The notes below the pieces were generated by a model. It was given only the letters and a program-made list of their open reading frames with translations, searched no databases and was not told the origin of the DNA. A stretch of 5,918 nt of DNA from an uncultured Acetatifactor sp. GTDB taxonomy: Bacteria; Bacillota; Clostridia; Lachnospirales; Lachnospiraceae. Of this stretch, positions 1 through 5,716 are shown piece after piece (within the stretch, counting starts at the first letter, position 1; each line of letters starts with the position of its first letter). The DNA lies in contig CAJULV010000107.1 in the NCBI GenBank assembly GCA_910587555.1, positions 1 to 5,918 of the forward strand. Direction: 5' to 3'. The translations under genes and the position numbers were made by a program.

Positions 1-32
1 ATTCTTTGGCTCGCTTTTGAAGTAGTACTCAT
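1..32 (-). CDS. 5' end of a gene cut by the window edge (small protein, possibly ribbon-helix-helix type)
   Basis: An ATG at 32-30 opens a frame that runs off the left edge and encodes MSTTSKASQR. The start is credible because TGGAGGA (41-47) lies 8 bases upstream, the ideal distance. From memory, N-termini of this kind occur on small Arc-like ribbon-helix-helix proteins of Clostridia, but ten residues cannot establish a family, so this is only a suggestion. The gene lies beyond the terminator of the carboxypeptidase gene and has its own candidate promoter about 200 bases upstream, so it is probably a separate transcription unit with a long leader. Confidence 0.5.
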   Translation of the reverse strand, partial: MSTTSKASQR

Positions 33-40
33 GCTCTCAG

Positions 41-47
41 TCCTCCA
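41..47 (-). promoter_or_regulatory. Ribosome binding site of the left-edge gene
   Basis: TGGAGGA on the minus strand, 8 bases before the ATG at 32-30. It is a near-perfect Shine-Dalgarno sequence and is the main evidence that a real gene begins at the window edge. Confidence 0.7.
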
Positions 48-86
48 TTTATAATGAATAAATACAAACAACCTGACAGCGGGGCT

Positions 87-218
87 TCATACAGGCAAAA
101 CCACTCGCGGGCCGTGACTAAGGAACCGCCCTGATACAGGCATTCCCTGTGAAATGCCTCCAAAACGACAGTTCACGACAATTCGCAACAGCAAGACCGC
201 AAATGCCCCCATGGTCAT
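87..218 (-). CDS. Doubtful 43-codon ORF in the leader of the left-edge gene
   Basis: ATG at 218-216 opens a 43-codon frame ending in TGA at 89-87. The product begins MTMGAFAVLLLRIVVNCRFG, a short hydrophobic stretch (residues about 4-15), then becomes polar and glycine-rich and ends in RVVLPV. No Shine-Dalgarno sequence precedes the ATG. If the promoter at 229-256 is real, the start codon would lie only a few bases into the transcript, so translation would be almost leaderless. An internal ATG at residue 26 has GGAGG 13 bases upstream, which is too far to be convincing. It could be a leader peptide, a small membrane peptide or chance. I do not recognise the family. Confidence 0.2.
   Translation of the reverse strand: MTMGAFAVLLLRIVVNCRFGGISQGMPVSGRFLSHGPRVVLPV
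138..159 (-). other. Hairpin in the leader of the left-edge gene
   Basis: On the minus strand AGGCATT (159-153) and AATGCCT (144-138) form a perfect 7-bp stem around an 8-base loop, TCACAGGG. No U-run follows, so it is not an intrinsic terminator. It lies in the middle of the roughly 190-base untranslated leader between the candidate promoter and the left-edge gene. A regulatory role is possible but not shown. Confidence 0.4.
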
Positions 219-228
219 TGTCTGTAAC

Positions 229-256
229 AGTATAACACAAAAAAAGCAACTCGCAA
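229..256 (-). promoter_or_regulatory. Candidate promoter for the left-edge transcription unit
   Basis: TTGCGA (256-251) and TATACT (234-229) are separated by 16 bases, a plausible sigma-A type promoter with a good -10 box and a fair -35 box. The -35 box lies inside the hairpin of the upstream terminator and the spacer includes its U-run. Termination of one unit and initiation of the next therefore share DNA. The predicted start of transcription is near 222, leaving about 190 bases of leader before the ATG at 32. Confidence 0.45.
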
Positions 257-268
257 AGGACGAATTGC
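239..268 (-). terminator. Intrinsic terminator after the scpA-scpB-dac unit
   Basis: On the minus strand GCAATTCG (268-261) pairs with CGAGTTGC (253-246) around a 7-base loop, giving 8 bp with one U-G wobble. Seven T residues (245-239) follow directly. It begins 31 bases after the stop codon of the carboxypeptidase gene. The opposite strand also ends in a T-run (271-277), so it could work both ways, though there the wobble becomes an A-C mismatch. No plus-strand gene needs it. Confidence 0.8.
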
Positions 269-299
269 AATTTTTTTCATTATTTTTTCCGGGATTTTA

Positions 300-1661
300 C
301 TATGGAAGCAGAAATCTGTCCAGAATCTGCTTCAGGCACCATTCAGGGTCCACAGCCCCGATACCGTCCGCCGTGACGATGGTTTCCGTTCTGCAGATCT
401 TATCGTCCACCATATATACCACACTGCCCACCGGCGTGCCCTCCGCCACGGGTGCCGTCAGGCTTTCAGCCAGCGTGTATTTCACACTGACCGTTTCATC
501 CGCCCTCATCAGCAGGCCCTCCAGATTTTTGCCGTTTTCACCAGCTTCCGCCGCGCCGGAGTCTCCGCTGTCCGCTCCCCTTCCCGCAACCCGCACCGCC
601 ACAGACGCATCCGCCCCCAGCCTGGCTGTCTGTCCGTTCAGCACCGGTATGGGATTCAGCCGGCTCTCGTCAAATGCGATTCCCTCCTCCGAAAAGCTTC
701 TGTAAAAATAATTGTCCACACCGTACTGCATCAGTTTCCTTGTATCGCTCCATTTATAAGTCTTGTTGTTCGGCCAACCGCAGGCCAGCAGCGCTACCAC
801 GAAGATTCTTCCGTCCCGTTCCAGCGCCCCCACATAGCAGTAACCTGCCTTATTTGTAAATCCGGTCTTTCCCGTGAGGGCACCCTCCATCATCCCCAGA
901 AAAGCATTGTGGTTCACACAGGAATAGCTTCGCCCATTGGAAGAAAAATGATAGCTGTCGGTGCGTGTAATCTCCAGAAACGCAGCCCTACAGGGCGATT
1001 CCCTGATACAGTATGCCAGGATACGGGCCAACTCCCTGGCCGTTGTACAGTGTTCCTTCTGAACGGCGCTGCCGTCCTCCCCCGTGAAAGCCTCCGTGGC
1101 ATCCAGCCCGTTGGGTGTGATAAACCAGGTATTCACACATCCCAGCTCCGCCGCCTTCCGGTTCATCTGCGCGGCAAAGGCAGCCATGGCCATTTTGCTC
1201 TCTTCCGCCGTGTATTCCGAAGTATCCTTCTCCTGGAGTTCCCGGGGCAGAAATTGTTTTCCCACATATTCGGCCAATGCCACCGCGGCGTCATTGTGGG
1301 ATTCCAGCATCAGGGAATGCAGCAGGTCCCGGACAGTATACTGCTCCCCCTTTTGTATGTACAATTTAACCTTGGGCATGCTGGCGGCATAGGCAGACAC
1401 CGTGAGTATGTCGTCCTGTGACACCGTTTCCAGCACTACGATACATGTCATAATCTTGGTAGTACTCGCCATTGCCATGACGGCATCCTCGTTTTTTCCG
1501 TACAACACTCTTCCGGAATCCGCATCCATCAATACCGCTGCGGTGGCATACAGTTCCAGTTCTTCTCCATGGACCGGCCGTACGGCTGACAGCAGCAGAA
1601 AAAGGACGCAGAAAAAGCCTCCCATTATTTTTTTCGTCCGCATCTTCATTCTTCTTTTCAT
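300..1661 (-). CDS. D-alanyl-D-alanine carboxypeptidase, DacF/DacB-like (penicillin-binding protein, S11 family)
   Basis: A secreted serine DD-carboxypeptidase that removes the terminal D-Ala from peptidoglycan stem peptides and so limits cross-linking. A basic N-terminus and hydrophobic core (residues about 12-27) form a signal peptide, with likely cleavage after VHG (residue 32). All three catalytic motifs are present: STTK (S66 nucleophile, K69), SHN (121-123) and KTG (265-267). The SHN form of the second motif differs from the SGN of the paralogue at 4301-5545. The C-terminal half resembles the beta-rich PBP5_C domain, but a Gly/Ala/Ser/Glu-rich segment (about 358-378) interrupts it. At 453 residues it is longer than the usual 380-420. 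It lies 84 bases after scpB without an intervening terminator and is probably cotranscribed. The start is uncertain: GGAAG lies only 1-2 bases before ATG 1661, and ATGs at codons 5 and 7 are alternatives. Whether it serves vegetative wall or spore cortex cannot be decided here. Confidence 0.93.
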   Translation of the reverse strand: MKRRMKMRTKKIMGGFFCVLFLLLSAVRPVHGEELELYATAAVLMDADSGRVLYGKNEDAVMAMASTTKIMTCIVVLETVSQDDILTVSAYAASMPKVKLYIQKGEQYTVRDLLHSLMLESHNDAAVALAEYVGKQFLPRELQEKDTSEYTAEESKMAMAAFAAQMNRKAAELGCVNTWFITPNGLDATEAFTGEDGSAVQKEHCTTARELARILAYCIRESPCRAAFLEITRTDSYHFSSNGRSYSCVNHNAFLGMMEGALTGKTGFTNKAGYCYVGALERDGRIFVVALLACGWPNNKTYKWSDTRKLMQYGVDNYFYRSFSEEGIAFDESRLNPIPVLNGQTARLGADASVAVRVAGRGADSGDSGAAEAGENGKNLEGLLMRADETVSVKYTLAESLTAPVAEGTPVGSVVYMVDDKICRTETIVTADGIGAVDPEWCLKQILDRFLLP

Positions 1662-1745
1662 CTTCCAACGGGATTTTTATTAATATATGAGGCTTATCTC
1701 GCAATTTATGTTACAGGGCAAGTCCGTATTTGCCGGCCGGGGCAC

Positions 1746-2315
1746 TTATACCTCAAGCTGCAGCTGGGCCTCCGCCTCCGCCTGCTGCTTGAATTCTTCC
1801 ATCTGGACGGGATTCATCTCCGGCAGTTCCTCCAGGCTCCCTACGCCGAAACAGCGCAGAAACTGTTCCGTAGTGCCGAAGAGCAGAGGCCTGCCGGGAG
1901 CGTCCAGCCGTCCCAGCTCCGTAATCAGGTCATATTCCAAAAGCTTATTGATGGCGTGGTCGCAGTTAACCCCCCTGACCCGCTCCACCTCCACCCTGGT
2001 CACCGGCTGCTTGTACGCAATGATAGAAAGCGTCTCCAACACCGTATCCGTCAGAGACAGCTTCCTGGGCGCCTTGGTTATTTTTATCAGGTATTCATAC
2101 ATGTCTTCTTTTGTGCAGAGCTGTACGGCATTGTCAAAATAAACCAGCGTAATCCCCCTGTCCTCCCTGCCATAGCGCTCCTCCATCTGTTTCAGGATAT
2201 CCTTCGTGGTTTTCACGTCTTCTTCTATCACATCGGCCAGGCGGCTGATTTCCACGGATTCTCCCATGGTAAACAGCACCGCCTCCATGACCGCCTCGGC
2301 CCTTTTCCTCTTCAT
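1746..2315 (-). CDS. scpB: Segregation and condensation protein B (ScpB)
   Basis: ScpB is the winged-helix (kite) subunit that dimerises and binds ScpA to form, with SMC, the bacterial condensin that compacts and separates newly replicated origins. The N-terminal winged helix begins at KRAEAVMEAVLF. The second carries the characteristic LSIIAYKQPVTRVEVE stretch (residues about 96-111) and a GRPLLFGTTEQFL segment (about 141-153) typical of the family. A Glu/Gln-rich tail of about 20 residues ends the protein. I start it at ATG 2315 (189 residues) because GGAAGGA (2322-2328) is 6 bases upstream. A longer frame from TTG at 2345 has no ribosome binding site, and ATG 2321 abuts the site. The gap after scpA is 48 bases. 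The length is normal for the family. Confidence 0.95.
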   Translation of the reverse strand: MKRKRAEAVMEAVLFTMGESVEISRLADVIEEDVKTTKDILKQMEERYGREDRGITLVYFDNAVQLCTKEDMYEYLIKITKAPRKLSLTDTVLETLSIIAYKQPVTRVEVERVRGVNCDHAINKLLEYDLITELGRLDAPGRPLLFGTTEQFLRCFGVGSLEELPEMNPVQMEEFKQQAEAEAQLQLEV

Positions 2316-2321
2316 CTTCAT

Positions 2322-2328
2322 TCCTTCC
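2322..2328 (-). promoter_or_regulatory. Ribosome binding site deciding the scpB start
   Basis: GGAAGGA on the minus strand. It is 6 bases from ATG 2315 but touches ATG 2321 and lies inside the longer TTG-initiated frame. It therefore favours the 189-residue form of ScpB. Confidence 0.65.
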
Positions 2329-2363
2329 GTCCCCCAAAACAACAACTTAAATGAAAATATGTA

Positions 2364-3107
2364 TCACAGCAGCGAAGTAATCAGAATGTCGTCGAAAATC
2401 GTCTCCTGGCTGATGGCAATCTTTCCCGTCTTCATCATCTCCAGGATAATCAGAAAGGTAACAATGATTTCCATCTTGCCGCCCTGGTTCTCCAGAAGTT
2501 TCCGAAAACTGAAATTTCTGTGTTCCCTGGCGTAGGCTTCCACATACAGCATTTTCACATCCATATCGATCTCTTCTTTTTCGATATTGCCGTACTGGCT
2601 GCGGATAGGGTCTATCTTGTCTTCCTGTCTGCGGAGAATGGCTTTGAAAATTCCGTGAAGCCTGCTTAAGGTCATATCGCCTATCAGCTGCCCGTAATCA
2701 ATGGGCGGCCTGTACATGGCAACCTCCGGCGGCAGCTTCTGGTCCCTGTACAGGTTCCTGGCTGCGTCCACCTGGCGGTCCTTCAGTTCCAGGGACATAA
2801 ATTTATACATCTTGTATTCCAACAGCTTCTGCACCAGTTCCTGCCTGGGGTCTTCCTCTTCCCCTTCCTCGTCCACCTCCCTGGGCAGCAGCATCCTGCA
2901 CTTGATGTCTATCAGGGTAGCCGCCATCACCAGAAATTCGCTCATCACATTCATGTCGCCGGTTTCCATCTGCCTGATGTACTCCAGGTACTGTTCGGTA
3001 ATCTCCACAATGGGGATGTCGTATATGTCAACTTTATTCTTATCGATCAGATGAAGCAGCAGGTCCAGCGGACCTTCAAATACTTCCAGTTTTACAGATA
3101 TTGCCAT
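2364..3107 (-). CDS. scpA: Segregation and condensation protein A (ScpA, kleisin)
   Basis: ScpA is the kleisin that bridges the SMC heads and binds a ScpB dimer, closing the condensin ring in the cytoplasm. The N-terminus is diagnostic: VKLEVFEGPLDLLLHLI (residues 5-21), followed by DIYDIPIVEITEQYLEYI. The middle has an acidic linker (EVDEEGEEEDP, about 97-107), and the C-terminal winged helix that contacts an SMC head includes RKLLENQGGKMEIIVTFLIILE. The length of 247 residues is normal. The start ATG 3107 is preceded by GTGGGG (3113-3118) at 5 bases, a modest ribosome binding site, but the N-terminal fit to the family makes the start firm. It is first in an apparent scpA-scpB-dac operon driven by the promoter at 3206-3234. 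Confidence 0.96.
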   Translation of the reverse strand: MAISVKLEVFEGPLDLLLHLIDKNKVDIYDIPIVEITEQYLEYIRQMETGDMNVMSEFLVMAATLIDIKCRMLLPREVDEEGEEEDPRQELVQKLLEYKMYKFMSLELKDRQVDAARNLYRDQKLPPEVAMYRPPIDYGQLIGDMTLSRLHGIFKAILRRQEDKIDPIRSQYGNIEKEEIDMDVKMLYVEAYAREHRNFSFRKLLENQGGKMEIIVTFLIILEMMKTGKIAISQETIFDDILITSLL

Positions 3108-3205
3108 ATTTTCCCCACTCTATCCCTCATTGTTGTCCCGCCCGCTCGGCGGCTTGCCCTGTATCCCCCTGCCTGCAGGTCCGCCCGGCATCAGCCCGGA
3201 AATCT

Positions 3206-3234
3206 ATTTTACCTTTTTTTGCCTTCCGTTTCAA
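3206..3234 (-). promoter_or_regulatory. Sigma-A type promoter of the scpA-scpB-dac unit
   Basis: TTGAAA (3234-3229) and TAAAAT (3211-3206) lie exactly 17 bases apart, with an A-rich spacer. Each box matches the consensus at five of six positions or nearly so. Predicted initiation near 3199 gives a GC-rich leader of about 90 bases before scpA. The -35 box is only 18 bases past the stop codon of the phosphoesterase gene, with no terminator between, so read-through from upstream is also possible. Confidence 0.7.
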
Positions 3235-3252
3235 GAAAGAACATACATTCTG

Positions 3253-4110
3253 TCAATTCTTTGGCACCAGGTCCACCACCCACAGCTCCGCCGGGTTAAA
3301 TACCCGCACCGGAATGGTGTGGATTCCCAGCCCCCTGCTCAGGAGCATAACAGCCTTTCCCTCTTTGAAGACACCTCCGTCGTACTTCGGAAATATACGC
3401 CAGGCCGGGGACACCACCCCTTTTCCCCAGAAAGGCACCCGCGCCACTCCTCCATGAATATGCCCTGACATTGTCAGATCCGCTCCCCATACGGCATACT
3501 GCGGGAAATAGTCCGGATTATGCGCCAGCAGGATTGTAAAGCGCTCTTTGGAAGCCTGTCCCAGGATTTTCGTCAGATACGTCTCATCCATCTTCCGGAC
3601 TTTGAAGCGTTTATAAAAAAATTTATCAATTTCGGCCCCGTACACCGTAATTCCGTACTCCGGCAGGTCCACATGGCTGTTCACCAGCGGCCTGATGCCC
3701 ATTTCCTCCAGCGCCGTTCCATACCGCTTTGCCATATCGCCGTAGGTCTCCGGATACAGCTTCAGGCGATGCTCATGATTCCCGTTTGCATAATAGACCG
3801 GATATTCTCCGGCAATCGCCCGCAGAAACTGCAGGGCCGGTTCCATAGAGGCGCCCGGCTTCGCCGTAAGCACGTCGCCGGCAATAAGAATAAAATCCGG
3901 TCCCTGTTCCCTGATCGTCGCCAGCAGTATCTCATTATCCTTTCCATAGCGCTTATTGTGCAGGTCCGTCACAAGCACTGCCCTGCATGCCTTTTGTATG
4001 CGCTCATCTTCTACCGTATGATATTTAACGGTAAAACGATTACTGTCATAAAGCATGACCCACAGCAGCGCCACTGCCGCTATCACAATTACAGTGATCA
4101 GAATATCCAT
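3253..4110 (-). CDS. Membrane-anchored calcineurin-like metallophosphoesterase (YkuE-like)
   Basis: A phosphoesterase of the calcineurin fold. It has the complete set of binuclear metal-site motifs: TDLHN (D49, H51), GD (D79), GNHE (N111, H112), AHNPD (H197) and GHIHGG (H217, H219). An uncleaved hydrophobic segment at residues 3-20 suggests an N-terminal membrane anchor. This arrangement is common in the YkuE/YaeI-like group, some of whose members are linked to lipid or cell-wall phosphodiesters. The substrate cannot be told from sequence. ATG 4110 has GAGGT (4119-4123) 8 bases upstream. The 285-residue length suits the family. It lies downstream of a carboxypeptidase gene, with a structured 190-base gap between them, and upstream of scpA. 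No good promoter was seen in that gap, so it may be transcribed with the carboxypeptidase gene. Confidence 0.9.
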   Translation of the reverse strand: MDILITVIVIAAVALLWVMLYDSNRFTVKYHTVEDERIQKACRAVLVTDLHNKRYGKDNEILLATIREQGPDFILIAGDVLTAKPGASMEPALQFLRAIAGEYPVYYANGNHEHRLKLYPETYGDMAKRYGTALEEMGIRPLVNSHVDLPEYGITVYGAEIDKFFYKRFKVRKMDETYLTKILGQASKERFTILLAHNPDYFPQYAVWGADLTMSGHIHGGVARVPFWGKGVVSPAWRIFPKYDGGVFKEGKAVMLLSRGLGIHTIPVRVFNPAELWVVDLVPKN

Positions 4111-4137
4111 CCTGTTCTACCTCTTGCCTCCCTGTTA

Positions 4138-4255
4138 GGTAGCAGCTTCAGGCATACGGTGCGCCGACTCTCTATTTTCCGCCCAAAAATACCAAGCGTA
4201 ATCCGGTCGGCACACCGGCCTTAGATGCTTTCGGAGCTTTCGCTCTGCTGCCCCC
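4138..4255 (-). ncRNA. Candidate structured RNA or 5' leader upstream of the phosphoesterase gene
   Basis: Read on the minus strand, the segment folds into nested helices. The outer helix pairs GCAGC (4251-4247) with GCTGC (4146-4142), with partial extension through 4255/4138. A small hairpin has GAGC/GCTC arms (4245-4242 and 4237-4234) closing a GAAA tetraloop. A long helix pairs CGGTGTGCCGAC (4217-4206) with GTCGGCGCACCG (4168-4157): 12 bp with one wobble, plus 4 bp (4221-4218 with 4153-4150) beyond a 3-base bulge. The 37-base loop may hold another weak helix (CGCTT with GGGCG). Two signs favour the minus strand as the RNA: the single non-Watson-Crick pair is U-G there but A-C on the other strand, and the tetraloop is GNRA only there. 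It ends about 28 bases before ATG 4110. I do not recognise it as a known riboswitch or RNA class. Confidence 0.45.
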
Positions 4256-4300
4256 ACTCCGCCGAAAATCACAACGGCATCATCCGGCCTTCCTGCAGCC

Positions 4301-5545
4301 TCACAGGAAGAATCCTTCCACTACTTTTCTCAGATAATCCGTATAGCGGGCCTTCTCCACATCCTCCGCATATACCAGCGGCACGCTGCCTATCTCCGTA
4401 CCGTTTAAAAAATATCTTGCCCTGCCCGCCTCCGCGCCCTTCTCTACAGGCGCCTGCACCGTCTCCGGCAATTCCATCACCTTCTCCACCGCCGACAAAT
4501 CATTGCCTGCAATATCCAGATAGCGGAATTCCCCCTGATACTCTATGGCAGCCTCTTCCGCGGTACCGCCCTCTACAGGCAGCGGCGCAAGGGCATCCTG
4601 GTTTTCGTCTATGTAAATATTACACACATTGAAGCCATAAGTCAACAGTGCCTGTGCATCTCCGAAACGCGTCTTATAATCCGGCGCTCCCATCACCACC
4701 GCTATCAGGTCGATGCCGTCCTTGGATGCCGTGGCAGAAAAACAGTACTTTGCCTTAGAGGTGGAGCCTGTCTTCAGCCCCGTAGCCCACTGATATTGTT
4801 TCAGAAGCTTATTGGTACTGCTCAGGGTAAAACTGGAGGTTCCCTGTCTGGTTTCATGGGTGATGTCTTCCATCCATATCTTCGTATAGTTAAAAACTTC
4901 CGGATGGTTTACCGTCAATTCCCTGGACATGACAGCCACATCCCTTGCCGAGGTATAATGATTGTCAGAATCACTCAGCCCGCAGCAATCCTCGAAGTGA
5001 GTATCGGCCATCCCCAGCTTCTGAGCCTTCTCGTTCATCAGCGCCACAAAGGCCTCTTCGCTTCCGGCGATATGCTCCGCCACTGCCACGCTGGCATCGT
5101 TGCCCGAGGATACCGCAATACATTTGATCATGGTGTCCAGCGTCTGCACCTCCCCCTGTGCCAAATACACCTGGGACCCGCCCATGGAACTGGCATGCTC
5201 GCTGGTAACCACCTGGTCCGTAAGGCTGACTTTCCCGGATTCAATGGCTTCAAATGTGAGCAGCAGGGTCATAATCTTCGTAATGCTGGCAGGACTTCTC
5301 CGTTCCGTTGAATTGATCTCATAAATCACTTCTCCCGTGGAGCTTTCTATCAGAATCACTGACGGAGACGAGACTGCCACATTGGCCATTACCGGTACAC
5401 CATGAAAAAAAGACAGAATCAGCGCCATGGCCATTGCCCACAGTATGCCCCGCACCCTGCGGAAGGCTGCTGATGGCATGGCTATACGGCGGCTGCCTGT
5501 CAGGTTTATGCAGGGCAATCTTTTTCCAAACATAAAAAATACCAC
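4301..5545 (-). CDS. D-alanyl-D-alanine carboxypeptidase (penicillin-binding protein, S11 family)
   Basis: A second secreted DD-carboxypeptidase acting on peptidoglycan pentapeptides. The motifs are SITK (S87 nucleophile, K90), SGN (147-149) and KTG (258-260), in the usual order and spacing. A hydrophobic segment at about residues 33-47 with likely cleavage after VMA (residue 54) is the signal peptide. A C-terminal PBP5_C-like domain (about 310-395) is followed by a short amphipathic end (YLRKVVEGFFL) that may associate with the membrane. The start is ambiguous. GTG 5545 has AAGGA 9 bases upstream (5555-5559), ATG 5533 has GGAG 13 bases upstream, and ATG 5479 would give a more typical signal peptide but lacks a clear ribosome binding site. 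I keep GTG with low certainty. The gene follows the rpsU terminator, so it should have its own promoter, though no convincing one was found. It is clearly a paralogue of the 300-1661 product, not a recent copy. Confidence 0.93.
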   Translation of the reverse strand: MVFFMFGKRLPCINLTGSRRIAMPSAAFRRVRGILWAMAMALILSFFHGVPVMANVAVSSPSVILIESSTGEVIYEINSTERRSPASITKIMTLLLTFEAIESGKVSLTDQVVTSEHASSMGGSQVYLAQGEVQTLDTMIKCIAVSSGNDASVAVAEHIAGSEEAFVALMNEKAQKLGMADTHFEDCCGLSDSDNHYTSARDVAVMSRELTVNHPEVFNYTKIWMEDITHETRQGTSSFTLSSTNKLLKQYQWATGLKTGSTSKAKYCFSATASKDGIDLIAVVMGAPDYKTRFGDAQALLTYGFNVCNIYIDENQDALAPLPVEGGTAEEAAIEYQGEFRYLDIAGNDLSAVEKVMELPETVQAPVEKGAEAGRARYFLNGTEIGSVPLVYAEDVEKARYTDYLRKVVEGFFL

Positions 5546-5613
5546 ACTCCATATTCCTTCTCTTTGTCATAAGAATATGAGAATGCGGCCGAATATATGC
5601 CGGGAATCTGTCT

Positions 5614-5638
5614 GCTGCGCCTGAATACCGCAGGCAGC
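5614..5638 (-). other. Bulged hairpin in the leader of the carboxypeptidase gene
   Basis: On the minus strand GCTGC then CTG (5638-5631) pair with CAG (5623-5621) and GCAGC (5618-5614), with a 2-base bulge and a 7-base loop. No U-run follows, so it is not an intrinsic terminator. It lies between the rpsU terminator and the carboxypeptidase start, about 70 bases from the latter. Its role is unknown. Confidence 0.3.
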
Positions 5639-5671
5639 GGCACTGCGCATCCGGCAAAAATGCCTGTGTAC

Positions 5672-5685
5672 TTTTGTATACAAAA
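5672..5685. promoter_or_regulatory. Perfect 14-base palindrome, possible operator
   Basis: TTTTGTATACAAAA is its own reverse complement. The core TTGTATACAA resembles sites bound by some GntR-family repressors, but no such gene lies in the window. The left end of the rpsU terminator U-run overlaps it. It lies about 127 bases upstream of the carboxypeptidase start and could be an operator of that gene. Chance symmetry in an AT-rich stretch is the alternative. Confidence 0.35.
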
Positions 5686-5709
5686 TCCCCGGCTACATGA
5701 GCCGGGGAT
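5682..5709 (-). terminator. Intrinsic terminator of rpsU
   Basis: On the minus strand ATCCCCGGCT (5709-5700) and AGCCGGGGAT (5694-5685) form a perfect 10-bp stem with a 5-base loop, followed by TTT (5684-5682). The T-run is short, but counting the T of the stem base the sequence is ATTTTG. It begins 7 bases after the rpsU stop codon. Confidence 0.85.
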
Positions 5710-5716
5710 CAGTCGC

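Noticed and set aside
2316..2345. TTG-initiated extension of ScpB by ten residues
   Set aside because: No ribosome binding site precedes TTG 2345. The good site GGAAGGA lies inside the extension and fits ATG 2315.
4203..4218. Short hairpin CCGGT/ACCGG as a possible terminator
   Set aside because: It has only 5 bp and the nearest T-run is about 12 bases away. It also competes with the much longer 12-bp helix.
3520..4224. Open plus-strand frame of 234 codons opposite the phosphoesterase gene
   Set aside because: It is antisense to a gene with a full set of metal-binding motifs. Its translation has no recognisable domain, and it spans the structured gap as well, so it is a shadow frame.
4289..4310. 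7-bp inverted repeat CTTCCTG/CAGGAAG around the stop codon of the second carboxypeptidase gene
   Set aside because: No T-run follows on the minus strand, so it is not an intrinsic terminator, and a role could not be supported.
4225..4632. Plus-strand frame encoding a proline- and serine-rich protein
   Set aside because: The composition is what GC-rich antisense codons give, and it overlaps the carboxypeptidase gene in reverse. No ribosome binding site or family likeness was seen.
5319..5657. Minus-strand frame overlapping the start of the second carboxypeptidase gene
   Set aside because: It is out of frame with the gene, has no recognisable domain, and the competing frame carries a signal peptide and catalytic motifs.
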